Below, piece after piece: positions 23,474 to 32,800 of a DNA stretch of 38,437 nt. Source of the DNA: Caryophanales bacterium UBA5729 (GTDB lineage Bacteria > Bacillota_I > Bacilli_A > Izemoplasmatales > Hujiaoplasmataceae); the NCBI GenBank assembly GCA_002419505.1, contig DIGF01000023.1, positions 1 through 38,437 of the forward strand, in the 5' to 3' direction. Every line of letters starts with the position of its first letter. Within the stretch, counting starts at the first letter, position 1. A model generated the notes under the pieces. The model had not been told where the DNA came from and made no database searches. It worked only from the letters and a program-made list of their open reading frames with translations. The position numbers were made by a program, and so were the translations under genes.

Positions 23474-24938
23474 CCTGCGAATTAACCAATTAGTTGACTA
23501 CGGTTTAAAAAATGGATTATTAGAACAAGACGATACATATTACGCCATTAATCGCATTTTAAAAGTATTGAAACTCAGTGAGTTTGAAAGAATTGAAACT
23601 GATGAAGTTATTGACTTTTATATTTTGATTGAGAAAATTACTGAGTATGCAATAGATAATAAAATTATCAAAAATGATACAGTCAATAACCGTGACGCTT
23701 TTGAAGCGCAAGTAATTGATTGTTTATTACCTCGACCAAGCGAACTTAATCGTATGTTCAACCTCAAATATAAAATTGGTCCTAAAACAGCTACCACTTT
23801 CTTCCATAATTTTTCAGTTGTGACTAACTACATTAAAACCAAAAGAAATGACAAGAATCTTAATTTTAAATTTAATGGCAAATATGCACCTCTAGATATA
23901 ACAATCAATTTGTCTAAACCTGAAAAAGATCCTTTAGATATCAAACTTCATGCTCTTGATCAAATCAAGTATCCGGCTTGTGCTTTATGTATGGAAAATG
24001 TTGGACTGTATCAAAACACTGCATTAGCTCCTAGGTCTAACCACAGAGTAATTAGTCTGAGCCTAAACCATGAAAAAGACATGTGGGGCATGCAATTTTC
24101 ACCCTATGCATATTTTAATGAGCATTTAATAGTAATAAGAAAAGATCATTCACCGATGTATGTTAATCAAAAAACATTCCTAGAATTAATTGATTTTATT
24201 AATAAATTTCCTCACTATCTAATTGGCTCTAATGCTGGTTTGCCGATTGTCGGTGGTTCAATTCTTAATCATCATCATTTTCAAGGTGGTTTATATGATT
24301 TTCCTATTGAGAAAGCTTTATCTTTGGCAACTTTTAAGAAGAGAAGATTAGAAATTGAAGTTTTAGATTGGCCGATGGCAGCGATAAAAATCATTGGCAA
24401 TAATGAAAACGCAATTCTTGATATGGTTAATCAAGTCTTTGATTATTGGCAAAATTACACTGATGAAAAGTTAAAGATTTACGCAAAAACCGAAGATTAT
24501 CATAATACAGTAACGCCAATTGTAAAATTAGATGGGGCGAAATATAATTTTTATTTAATTTTTAGAAACAATTTCACAAATGAAGATTTTCCTTATGGGC
24601 TATATCATCCGCTACCAGAAAGATTTCATATTAAAAAAGAAAACATTGGATTAATTGAAGCGATGGGTATGGCAATTTTGCCAGGAAGATTATTAAATGA
24701 GTTGGAATTGATTAAATCGGTTCTTATAAATAATGAAGATCCAAGTCAATACGAAGAACTTCAAAAACATCTTGTTTGGATTAAATCACTAGATAGTTTA
24801 TCTGAGATTGAGAACATAGACGATTATTTAAAACAAAGTGTAGGAAAGATATTTGAACAAGTCTTGGAAGACTGCAATGTCTTCAAACATGGCAGTAAAG
24901 AAGACTTCATCAATTTTGTGAATAAAGCAATTTATTAA
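23466..24938 (+). CDS. galT: Galactose-1-phosphate uridylyltransferase, class II (Gram-positive type)
   Basis: Exchanges UMP between UDP-glucose and galactose 1-phosphate in the Leloir pathway. At 490 residues it is the longer Gram-positive class (Bacillus GalT about 513), not the 350-residue class I enzyme. Recognisable blocks are KYPACALCMENVG (about 170-182), SPYAYFNEHLIVI (about 212-224), GSNAGLPIVGGSILNHHHFQGG (about 255-276, containing the His-x-His-x-Gln active site) and PFGLYHPLPERFH-like sequence (about 376-387). It overlaps galE by 8 bases (ATGATTAA). No galK is seen in the window. No clear terminator follows; the proS promoter begins about 13 bases downstream. Confidence 0.94.
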   Translation: MINLRINQLVDYGLKNGLLEQDDTYYAINRILKVLKLSEFERIETDEVIDFYILIEKITEYAIDNKIIKNDTVNNRDAFEAQVIDCLLPRPSELNRMFNLKYKIGPKTATTFFHNFSVVTNYIKTKRNDKNLNFKFNGKYAPLDITINLSKPEKDPLDIKLHALDQIKYPACALCMENVGLYQNTALAPRSNHRVISLSLNHEKDMWGMQFSPYAYFNEHLIVIRKDHSPMYVNQKTFLELIDFINKFPHYLIGSNAGLPIVGGSILNHHHFQGGLYDFPIEKALSLATFKKRRLEIEVLDWPMAAIKIIGNNENAILDMVNQVFDYWQNYTDEKLKIYAKTEDYHNTVTPIVKLDGAKYNFYLIFRNNFTNEDFPYGLYHPLPERFHIKKENIGLIEAMGMAILPGRLLNELELIKSVLINNEDPSQYEELQKHLVWIKSLDSLSEIENIDDYLKQSVGKIFEQVLEDCNVFKHGSKEDFINFVNKAIY

Positions 24939-24950
24939 ATTATTTTCCTA

Positions 24951-24959
24951 TGGTATAAT
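24951..24959 (+). promoter_or_regulatory. Extended -10 promoter of proS
   Basis: TGGTATAAT at 24951-24959, about 26 bases before the TTG start. Confidence 0.6.
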
Positions 24960-24984
24960 ACTAAAGAATTAGAGGTGAATTAAT

Positions 24985-26421
24985 TTGGGAAACAAAAAAT
25001 TTGTTGAGGCGATTACTTCAAGGGATGAAGATTTCGCTAGATGGTATACTGATGTTTGTATAAAAGCAGAATTGATGGATTATTCTGAAGCTAAAGGCTT
25101 CATTATTTATCGTCCATATGGTTATGCATTATGGGAAAATATGCAATCATTCTTAGATAAAGAATTTAAAAAGACTGGTCACCAAAATGTTTATATGCCT
25201 TTGGTTATTCCAGAATCTTTATTTTTAAAGGAAGCCGAACACGTAGAAGGTTTCGCTCCTGAAACGGCAATTATTACTATTGGTGGTAATGAAGAACTTC
25301 AAGAAAGGTTGATAATTAGACCGACATCAGAAGTTTTGTTTTGTAATCATTATCAAAAAATTATAAGTTCGCATCGTGATCTTCCTAAAAAATATAATCA
25401 ATGGTGTTCTGTCGTAAGGTGGGAAAAGACAACAAGACCTTTCCTTAGAGGCTCAGAATTTTTATGGCAAGAAGGCCATACAGCTCACGCTACTGAAGCA
25501 GAAGCTCGAAAAGAAGCTTTTGATATTTTGGATATTTATAATCGCTTAGGAAAAGAGTTTTTAGCCATACCTTTTATTTTGGGTCAAAAAACTGACAAAG
25601 AAAAGTTCGCTGGAGCAGTTGATACTTTTAGTGTTGAAGCACTGATGCATGATGGTAAAGCTTTGCAAAGTGGAACTACTCATTATTTAGGCACAGGTTT
25701 TGCAAAAGCGTTTAACATTAATTTCCAAGATAAAGACGGGGAACTTAAACCTGTTCATCAGACATCTTGGGGTGTCTCCACTAGATTAATTGGTGCCGTA
25801 ATCATGGTTCATGGCGATGATTCTGGTTTGGTTTTACCACCTTATTTAGCTCCAATTCAGGTAAATATCATTCCGGTAATGCAACATGTTGCCGGAGTAC
25901 TAGAAAAGGCACAAGCAATAAAATTGATGTTAGAAGAGAAAAATATCAGAGTATCGATTGATGATAGCGATAAAACTCCTGGGTGGAAATTTAGCGAGTC
26001 TGAGATGAAAGGAATTCCTTTGCGCCTTGAAATTGGACCACGTGATGTTCAAAATAATCAATGTGTATTAGTGAAAAGATTAAACCGTGAGAAAAGCGTC
26101 GTTAATCTCGATGAACTAGTCGATATGATTCCTAATATTCTTCGTGAAATTCATGAGACAATGTATCAGAAAGCTCTAGACAATGTTCAATTAAATACCA
26201 AAGAAACTAATGATTATAATGAATTTAAGCAAATAATCTCCAAAAATCAAGGTTATGTTAAGATGATGTGGTGTGGAAAGCGTTCATGTGAAGATAAGGT
26301 TAAAGAAGAAACTCAAGCAACATCAAGATGTATGCCCTTGAAACCAGAAAAAATAGGAGAAAAATGCCCAGTTTGCGGTGATGAAGCTAAACATTTAGTA
26401 TATTATGCAAAAGCATATTAA
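24985..26421 (+). CDS. proS: Prolyl-tRNA synthetase (archaeal/eukaryote-like, short type)
   Basis: Charges tRNA-Pro. The 478-residue protein lacks the YbaK-like editing insertion of the long bacterial form and has the class II core of the archaeal-type enzyme: RPTSEV (motif 2 region, about 112-117), RWEKTTRPFLRGSEFLWQEGHTAHA split over about 148-172, GTTHYLG (about 232-238) and WGVSTRLIGAVIMVHGDD (about 260-277). The anticodon-binding domain and a C-terminal zinc-like Cys set (WCGKRSC, then CPVCG) follow. The start is TTG at 24985, with AGAGGTG seven bases upstream. A terminator follows directly. Confidence 0.95.
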   Translation: MGNKKFVEAITSRDEDFARWYTDVCIKAELMDYSEAKGFIIYRPYGYALWENMQSFLDKEFKKTGHQNVYMPLVIPESLFLKEAEHVEGFAPETAIITIGGNEELQERLIIRPTSEVLFCNHYQKIISSHRDLPKKYNQWCSVVRWEKTTRPFLRGSEFLWQEGHTAHATEAEARKEAFDILDIYNRLGKEFLAIPFILGQKTDKEKFAGAVDTFSVEALMHDGKALQSGTTHYLGTGFAKAFNINFQDKDGELKPVHQTSWGVSTRLIGAVIMVHGDDSGLVLPPYLAPIQVNIIPVMQHVAGVLEKAQAIKLMLEEKNIRVSIDDSDKTPGWKFSESEMKGIPLRLEIGPRDVQNNQCVLVKRLNREKSVVNLDELVDMIPNILREIHETMYQKALDNVQLNTKETNDYNEFKQIISKNQGYVKMMWCGKRSCEDKVKEETQATSRCMPLKPEKIGEKCPVCGDEAKHLVYYAKAY

Positions 26422-26427
26422 ATTTGT

Positions 26428-26460
26428 GCATTGAGACTTATCTCAATGCCTTATTTTTTT
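26428..26460 (+). terminator. Terminator of proS
   Basis: GCATTGAGA (26428-26436), loop CTTA, TCTCAATGC (26441-26449), then a T-rich run. Confidence 0.88.
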
Positions 26461-26504
26461 TTGTGTTTTTTTTGTTAAATCTTTACCCAAACAAGCATAT
26501 TTTA

Positions 26505-26533
26505 TTGAATAATGGCCTTTAAAATGATATCAT
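26505..26533 (+). promoter_or_regulatory. Promoter of the secA-prfB-recX-glg operon
   Basis: TTGAAT (26505-26510), 17-base spacer, TATCAT (26528-26533), with TGA before the -10. The same TATCAT -10 is used by tRNA-Gly. Confidence 0.55.
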
Positions 26534-26561
26534 TAAAAGGTGAAGATACGAGGTGAGAATA

Positions 26562-29042
26562 TTGTTAAATTTATTTAACGCAAATAAAAAAACCTTAAAG
26601 CGCCTTGAAAAACGCGCTCAAGAGGTATTAGATAAACATGAAGAATACAAAGCTTTTACGGACGAAGAACTCCAAGCCAAAACAGCGGAGTTTAAAACGC
26701 GGTTCGCTGAAGGAGAAACGCTTGATAGTTTATTGGTAGAAGCTTATGCAACTGTTAGAGAAGCTTCAACAAGAGTCCTGAAAATGACACCATTTAAGGT
26801 TCAAGTTATGGGCGCAATTGTTATTCATGAAGGCAATATAGCGGAAATGAAGACTGGTGAAGGTAAAACCTTAACTGCAGTTATGCCCGCTTATTTAAAC
26901 GCCCTCACAGGCGAAGGCGTTCATATTGTCACAGTCAATGATTATTTGGCAGGACGTGAAGCCGAAGGTGAAATTGGTGATCTGTTTAAGTTTTTGCAAT
27001 TGACTGTTGGTTTAAACACAAGAGAGATGTCTCCTCAAGAGAAACAAGAAGTATATAAATGCGATATCTTGTACTCTACTAATAATGAATTGGGCTTTGA
27101 TTATTTAAGAGACCACATGGCTATTTATAGAGAGAATATTGTTCAAAGAAAATTGAACTTTGCAATCATTGATGAAGTGGACTCGATTTTGATTGATGAA
27201 GCTAGAACGCCTTTGATTATTTCCGGTGGAGCAAAAAATACAGCGGACTTATATAAACAAGCCAATTATTTCGTTATTGGTTTAGGCGAAGATGATTTTC
27301 AACTTGACATTAAGGATAAAACTATCAATTTAACTCAACAAGGAATTGGAAAAGCGGAAAGTTTTTTTAATTTAGACAATTTATACGATGTTAACAACGT
27401 CGTTTTATTACATCATATAAATAATGCGCTCCGAGCTAACTATATTATGGCCAAGGATGTTGATTATGTTGTTCAAGACGGAAAAGTAATAATCGTTGAT
27501 TCTTTTACTGGTAGGTTGATGCACGGAAGACAGTTTTCTGAAGGATTACACCAGGCTCTAGAAGCAAAAGAAGCGGTGGAAATTAAAAAAGAAACAACAA
27601 CACTCGCAACGATTACTTTTCAAAATTTCTTTAGAATGTACTCAAAGCTTTCAGGGATGACAGGTACAGCTAAAACTGAAGAAGAAGAGTTCAGGAATAT
27701 TTATAACATGTTTGTTGTGGAAATTCCTACTAATATGCCTGTCGTTAGAATTGATGACAATGATTTAATATTCGCGACTATGCAAGCAAAATATAAAGCC
27801 TTAGCTGAAGAAATCACAAAGAGATACACACTTGGTCAACCGCAATTGGTTGGTACAATTTCAATTGAAAGTTCAGAACTCCTATCTTCTTTATTAAAAA
27901 AGAATGGAGTTAAGCATAACGTTTTAAATGCTAAACAGCATGAAAGAGAAGCAGAAATCGTCGCTAATGCTGGACAAAAATATGCCGTTACTATCGCAAC
28001 GAATATGGCAGGACGTGGTACCGATATCAAATTAGGCGAAGGCGTTAAAGAGCTCGGTGGTCTGGCTGTAATCGGTACAGAAAGACATGAGTCAAGACGA
28101 ATTGACAATCAGTTACGTGGTCGTTCAGGACGTCAAGGAGATCCAGGTTATTCCAGATTCTTTCTCTCTGCGGACGATGACTTATTAAAGCGTTTTGGCG
28201 GAGAACGTTTCAAAAATATGATTAGCATGATTACCTCTCAAGGAAAAGATGGTAATGAAACACCACTAGACTTTAAAATGTTCTCTAAAATGGTGCAAAG
28301 AGCTCAAGGTCAAATTGAAGGAAATAACTTTGATCGACGAAAAACTGTTCTTCAATATGACGAAGTTCTAAGAAAACAAAGAGAGATTATCTATCAACAA
28401 AGAACTGATGTTTTATTCCTTGAAAGCATTGAAGAATTGATTGATGGCATGGTAATTGATACTTTGACAAGACTGGTTAACACTAATGAAAACATCGATA
28501 ACTTATTTAGCACTTTAAATAAATATTTTGTGATTGGCGCTATCGATAAAGATATATTGAAAACGGAAAAAAATATTTTAGATTATGTAATAGACGCCTA
28601 TAAGAAAGATGTTGAAAGTAAAAAATCCTTAGCTGGAGAAAAAATATTTAATGATTTCTTAAAAGCGATTACGCTAAGAGTGGTTGATACTTATTGGGTT
28701 CAACACATTGATTCTATGAGTGAATTACGCCAAGCTGTTTCCTTGCAAAGTTATGGCCAAATTAACCCGTTCCGTGAATATCAAGAAATTGGATTCAACA
28801 TGTTCCAAACCATGATTTATAGCATTCAAGATGATGTGACTAGGTATGTGCTTAAAGCTCAAGTGCGTCAGAACACAGAACGAGTTCAAGTTGCCAAACC
28901 CGTTAGCACTTATTCTGGAAAAGAAGATCAAGAAGTTAAACGTAAACCGAGAAGTGTATCTGAAAAAGTCGGTAGAAATGATCCCTGCCCATGTGGTAGC
29001 GGGAAAAAATATAAACATTGTCATGGTCGTAATGACAACTAG
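26562..29042 (+). CDS. secA: Preprotein translocase ATPase SecA
   Basis: ATPase motor that pushes unfolded proteins through SecYEG. From TTG 26562 the product has 826 residues and begins MLNLFNANKKTLKRLEK, as usual for SecA. A GTG at 26553 lies inside the GAGGTGA ribosome site, so TTG is preferred. Motifs: MKTGEGKTL (Walker A, about 96-104), TVNDYLA (about 129-135), DEVDSILIDEARTPL (about 206-220), SGMTGTAKTEE (about 364-374), the helicase segment TNMAGRGTDIKLG (about 484-496) and HESRRIDNQLRGRSGRQGDPG (starting about 513). The C-terminal zinc tail CPCGSGKKYKHCHG for SecB/ribosome contact is retained. prfB begins nine bases after its stop. Confidence 0.98.
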   Translation: MLNLFNANKKTLKRLEKRAQEVLDKHEEYKAFTDEELQAKTAEFKTRFAEGETLDSLLVEAYATVREASTRVLKMTPFKVQVMGAIVIHEGNIAEMKTGEGKTLTAVMPAYLNALTGEGVHIVTVNDYLAGREAEGEIGDLFKFLQLTVGLNTREMSPQEKQEVYKCDILYSTNNELGFDYLRDHMAIYRENIVQRKLNFAIIDEVDSILIDEARTPLIISGGAKNTADLYKQANYFVIGLGEDDFQLDIKDKTINLTQQGIGKAESFFNLDNLYDVNNVVLLHHINNALRANYIMAKDVDYVVQDGKVIIVDSFTGRLMHGRQFSEGLHQALEAKEAVEIKKETTTLATITFQNFFRMYSKLSGMTGTAKTEEEEFRNIYNMFVVEIPTNMPVVRIDDNDLIFATMQAKYKALAEEITKRYTLGQPQLVGTISIESSELLSSLLKKNGVKHNVLNAKQHEREAEIVANAGQKYAVTIATNMAGRGTDIKLGEGVKELGGLAVIGTERHESRRIDNQLRGRSGRQGDPGYSRFFLSADDDLLKRFGGERFKNMISMITSQGKDGNETPLDFKMFSKMVQRAQGQIEGNNFDRRKTVLQYDEVLRKQREIIYQQRTDVLFLESIEELIDGMVIDTLTRLVNTNENIDNLFSTLNKYFVIGAIDKDILKTEKNILDYVIDAYKKDVESKKSLAGEKIFNDFLKAITLRVVDTYWVQHIDSMSELRQAVSLQSYGQINPFREYQEIGFNMFQTMIYSIQDDVTRYVLKAQVRQNTERVQVAKPVSTYSGKEDQEVKRKPRSVSEKVGRNDPCPCGSGKKYKHCHGRNDN

Positions 29043-29051
29043 GAGTAATTT

Positions 29052-30152
29052 ATGCTTCTTGACGAATTAAAAAAAGAATTTTATGAGTTAACCACAGAGT
29101 ATGAAAAACTAAATAATAACATCGATATTAATACGAAAATCGAAAAATCAAAAAATCTGGAACGAGCTACCCTTTCTCCGGTTTTTTGGAATGACACCCA
29201 AAAAGCGCAAGCTATTATCGCGGAAATGAATGAAATAAATGAACTAATCAATAACTATAAAAGGTTAAAAGATATTTTTGAAACTCTTGAATTAACAATT
29301 ACTTTAGCTGAAGAAGGCGAAGTAATCAATAATCAATACACTAAAGATTTAATTAAAGAGTTTCAAAAATTAAATGAAGATTTAACCTTAAAAGTTCTTT
29401 TAAATGAAGAATATGATAAGTTTAACGCAATAATTGAATTTCACCCTGGAGCAGGTGGCACTGAATCTCAAGATTGGGCACAGATGCTTTTTAGAATGTA
29501 TCTAAGATATGCCGATCGCAAAAACTTTAAAACTAAAATACTCGATTATATCGATGGTGAAGAAGCCGGTCTAAAATCCGCCACAATTCTTGTAAGCGGA
29601 GCTTACGCTTACGGTTACTTAAAATCTGAATCTGGCGTTCATCGTTTGGTAAGGATTTCTCCTTTTGATTCATCAAGTAGACGACATACTTCATTCGCAT
29701 CGGTGACTGTAATCCCGGAAATTGACGATACCATTCAAATTGAAGTCTCAGATGAAGATTTAAGGATTGATACTTTTAGATCAAGTGGCAAAGGCGGTCA
29801 AGGAGTAAATACGACCGATTCAGCCGTTAGACTAACTCATTTGGCTACAGGGATCGTTGTTTCTTGTCAAAATGAAAGATCACAAATTCAAAATAAAGAA
29901 ATTGCTCTTAGAGTATTAAAGGGTAAACTTTACAACCTCGAAATTGAAAAGAAGCAAAATCAGATAGAATCATTTAACGATTATAAGTCAAATGCTTTTG
30001 GTTCTCAGATACGTTCCTATGTTTTTCACCCTTATACCATGGTCAAGGATCATCGGACAAATTTCGAAACAGGAAATGGCGATAGGGTTATGGATGGAGA
30101 TTTAGATCCGTTTATTTTAGCATACTTAGTCGCAAGCAAAAAAAATGCCTAA
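29052..30152 (+). CDS. prfB: Peptide chain release factor 2, without programmed frameshift
   Basis: Releases the peptide at UGA and UAA. The 366-residue frame is uninterrupted from ATG 29052 (AGGAG upstream). SPF, the stop-reading tripeptide (about 204-206), and the catalytic GGQ loop (GKGGQGVN, about 242-249) identify RF2 and not RF1. In most bacteria an in-frame UGA near codon 25 makes synthesis depend on a +1 shift. Here the equivalent region (about 29115-29130) reads straight through with no stop and no CTT-TGA slip site. It follows secA as in Bacillus, and recX overlaps its end by 8 bases. Confidence 0.96.
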   Translation: MLLDELKKEFYELTTEYEKLNNNIDINTKIEKSKNLERATLSPVFWNDTQKAQAIIAEMNEINELINNYKRLKDIFETLELTITLAEEGEVINNQYTKDLIKEFQKLNEDLTLKVLLNEEYDKFNAIIEFHPGAGGTESQDWAQMLFRMYLRYADRKNFKTKILDYIDGEEAGLKSATILVSGAYAYGYLKSESGVHRLVRISPFDSSSRRHTSFASVTVIPEIDDTIQIEVSDEDLRIDTFRSSGKGGQGVNTTDSAVRLTHLATGIVVSCQNERSQIQNKEIALRVLKGKLYNLEIEKKQNQIESFNDYKSNAFGSQIRSYVFHPYTMVKDHRTNFETGNGDRVMDGDLDPFILAYLVASKKNA

Positions 30153-30945
30153 AGTAACTAATTTGACCAAAAAAGGTCGATTATATCTTGTGGAGATAGA
30201 AAATAACCAAAAAGTTGAAAGTTTTAAAGTTTCTGAAGATTTAGTTATCAGTTATCGTTTAATCAGCAATAAAGAATTTTCAAATGAGATATATAATAAA
30301 TTAATTATTGAAATTAATCGCGATAATTACTATCAGAAAGTTTTAAACTTCGCCCTTTACAAACCAAGAACTAAAGCAGAGATAATCCGCTATTTGGAAA
30401 AAATGAATATAAGCGAATTTGCTTATTATTTAAATAAACTCGCTGCTTTAAGATTAATTGATGATGACTTATATGTGGAAAATTACCTCCACGAATCCAT
30501 TAATTATAAGAAAATTGGGAAACATAAAATTCTCGAAGATTTAAAGATGAAAGGGATTAACATTGAGATAATTAAAGAAAAATTAAAACAGTATTCTCAA
30601 CAACAAGCAAATGAAAATTGTCAATATTGGTTTGAGAAAAAAGTAACAAGTTTAAACAATAAAAGCTTTTTGCAGGCAAAGAAAAATCTCTTGAGTTTTT
30701 TAGTAAATAAAGGCTTTAATTATGAAACTGCAAAGCAAGTTATCGAAGAAAATCATAGTGCAATTGCTAATGAAATCAACGAAGACGCTGCTATTGGAAA
30801 AGAAATTGATGTTTTAAAACAAAAATACCTAAGAAAGAACTTGAAACAGAGTTTAAATACCTATATTATCAGCAAGCTAATCGCCAAAGGTTATCAATAC
30901 AATTTAATAAAAAAATATTTGGAAGGAAGTGACACGGATGAATGA
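30145..30945 (+). CDS. recX: RecX-family regulatory protein
   Basis: RecX binds RecA filaments and modulates recombination. The 266-residue protein has the length of Bacillus RecX and its three-helix repeats: ALYKPRTKAEIIRYLEKM (about 67-84), LRLIDDDLYVENYLHE (about 102-117), KKIGKHKILEDLKMKGI (about 122-138) and repeats toward the end (LLSFLVNKGFNYE, LIAKGYQYNLIKKYL). It overlaps prfB by 8 bases (ATGCCTAA) and glgB by 8 bases (ATGAATGA), so a DNA-repair regulator is translationally coupled to glycogen synthesis genes. Family membership is well supported by pattern; no RecA gene lies here. Confidence 0.85.
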   Translation: MPKVTNLTKKGRLYLVEIENNQKVESFKVSEDLVISYRLISNKEFSNEIYNKLIIEINRDNYYQKVLNFALYKPRTKAEIIRYLEKMNISEFAYYLNKLAALRLIDDDLYVENYLHESINYKKIGKHKILEDLKMKGINIEIIKEKLKQYSQQQANENCQYWFEKKVTSLNNKSFLQAKKNLLSFLVNKGFNYETAKQVIEENHSAIANEINEDAAIGKEIDVLKQKYLRKNLKQSLNTYIISKLIAKGYQYNLIKKYLEGSDTDE

Positions 30946-32800
30946 CTTGGATTTATTCTTATTTAATGAAGGTAAGCTGAAAGAGGCATACCAACATTTT
31001 GGTTCGCATCTTGTAAAAGATAAAGACGGAAAAATCCTTGGTACTGACTTTAAAGTGTATGCGCCGCATGCTAAAATTGTCTCTGTTGTCGGTGATTTTA
31101 ATGATTGGGATTCAAGGACCCATGTCATGAACAAAATTGATGAATTTGGCATTTATCATATTTTTATTCCTAATGTCGGTGAATGGTCTAAATATAAATA
31201 CTGTATTATCACAGCTTACGGCCAAACAATTTTTAAAGCAGATCCCTATGCTTATTTTTCCGACAATCGACCAGAAACTTGTTCGAAAGTCTATGATATT
31301 GATGGTTATCAATGGCATGATCAAGATTATTTAAATAATCGAAAAAACAAAAACCATTTTGAAGAAAAACTTTCAGTTTATGAGTTACATCTAGGCAGTT
31401 GGATGACAAAGCCTGACGGGAGTTTTCATAAATACAATGAGTTAGTTGACTTGTTGATCCCCTATATCCAAGAACACGGTTTTTCTCATATAGAAATTAT
31501 GCCGATAGTAGAACATCCTTTAGATGAAAGTTGGGGATATCAAGGGACTGGTTATTATAGTGCGACCGCAAGATATGGTGTTCCTAAGGATTTAATGTAC
31601 TTAATTGATAAATGTCATGAAGCTGGTATCGGTGTAATTATGGATTGGGTTCCTGGACATATCTGCAAAGATTCACACGGGCTTTATCTATTTGATGGCG
31701 AACCTTTATATGAATACTCAGACATTAAAATTCGCGAGAATGCAGTTTGGGGAACGATCAATCTTGATTTGGGAAAAGGGATTGTCAAAAGTTTCTTAAT
31801 TTCCAATGCAATGTTTTGGATTAAATATTTTCACGTTGATGGCTTTAGGATTGATGCTGTATCGAATATCATTTACTATTTAGGCAACATGCATGTTGGC
31901 ACCAATTATGGAGCAATTGAATTTCTTAAGGATTTGTCATACGCAATTAAAGAGACTGACCATTCAGTTATGCTTTTTGCTGAGGATTCGACGACATTCC
32001 CAAATTTAACCACTAATGTTTTAAATGGTGGTATCGGCTTTGATTACAAATGGAATATGGGTTGGATGAATGATACTTTGAAGTATTTTGCTAAAGACCC
32101 AATTTACCGGAAATATCATCATGATTTAATTACCTTTGGAATGGTCTATGCATATTCTGAACGCTTTATTCTCCCGCTTTCTCACGACGAAGTGGTCCAC
32201 GGAAAGAAATCTTTAGTCGATAAGATGCCCGGTGATTATTGGCAAAAGTTTGCGAATTATCGAGCGCTTATGGGTTTGCAATTTACCCATCCCGGAAAAA
32301 AACTTTTGTTCATGGGCGGCGAATTTGCACAGATGCATGAATGGAAAGATAAAGAAGAACTAGATTGGCATTTATTAGAGTTTCCTATGCATAATCGCGC
32401 TAACAGGTTTGTAAAGGATCTTGTTAGAGTATATAATCATTACTCTTGTTTTTATGAATTAGATCATAATCCAGATGGATTTAGATGGATTGACCAAAGA
32501 AACTACGATCAATCAATTTACTCGTTTATCCGTTTTGGAAAAGATAAGTTAAATTTTTGTGTAGTCATTTTGAATTTGACACCAGTTGCTTATACTGATT
32601 TTCAAATCGGAGTTCCAGAACCGGGAGTATACCAAGAGGTTTTAAATTCAGATAAAGATATTTATGGCGGTTCAAATATTTATAATGGTACTGAATTACA
32701 CACAATAGATACCTTTAATCACGGTTATCAACAATCAATTTCAGTTAACATTTCTCCACTCTCGATTTCAATAATAAAATACGATAATAGGTGTTTTTAA
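30938..32800 (+). CDS. glgB: 1,4-alpha-glucan branching enzyme
   Basis: Introduces alpha-1,6 branches into glycogen. From ATG 30938 (GGAAGGA at 30921-30927) it has 620 residues; a GTG at 30929 is too close to the ribosome site. An N-terminal CBM48-like domain (about 35-110, GTDFKVYAPHA and VGDFNDWD) precedes a GH13 barrel. The barrel has the catalytic Asp306 (DGFRIDAV), Glu349 (FAEDST) and the transition-state Asp417 (LSHDEVVHG). The motifs YELHLGSW and WGYQGTGYYS are typical of GlgB. A C-terminal beta domain ends the protein. Its stop overlaps the glgC start by one base (TAATG). Confidence 0.97.
   Translation: MNDLDLFLFNEGKLKEAYQHFGSHLVKDKDGKILGTDFKVYAPHAKIVSVVGDFNDWDSRTHVMNKIDEFGIYHIFIPNVGEWSKYKYCIITAYGQTIFKADPYAYFSDNRPETCSKVYDIDGYQWHDQDYLNNRKNKNHFEEKLSVYELHLGSWMTKPDGSFHKYNELVDLLIPYIQEHGFSHIEIMPIVEHPLDESWGYQGTGYYSATARYGVPKDLMYLIDKCHEAGIGVIMDWVPGHICKDSHGLYLFDGEPLYEYSDIKIRENAVWGTINLDLGKGIVKSFLISNAMFWIKYFHVDGFRIDAVSNIIYYLGNMHVGTNYGAIEFLKDLSYAIKETDHSVMLFAEDSTTFPNLTTNVLNGGIGFDYKWNMGWMNDTLKYFAKDPIYRKYHHDLITFGMVYAYSERFILPLSHDEVVHGKKSLVDKMPGDYWQKFANYRALMGLQFTHPGKKLLFMGGEFAQMHEWKDKEELDWHLLEFPMHNRANRFVKDLVRVYNHYSCFYELDHNPDGFRWIDQRNYDQSIYSFIRFGKDKLNFCVVILNLTPVAYTDFQIGVPEPGVYQEVLNSDKDIYGGSNIYNGTELHTIDTFNHGYQQSISVNISPLSISIIKYDNRCF

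Noticed and set aside
24939..24984. T-box leader before proS or aspS
   Set aside because: The leader before proS is about 45 bases, too short for a T-box, and no T-box sequence or specifier stem is visible before aspS.
28725..29070. Extra frames overlapping the end of secA on both strands
   Set aside because: Shadows of the conserved SecA C-terminus and zinc tail.
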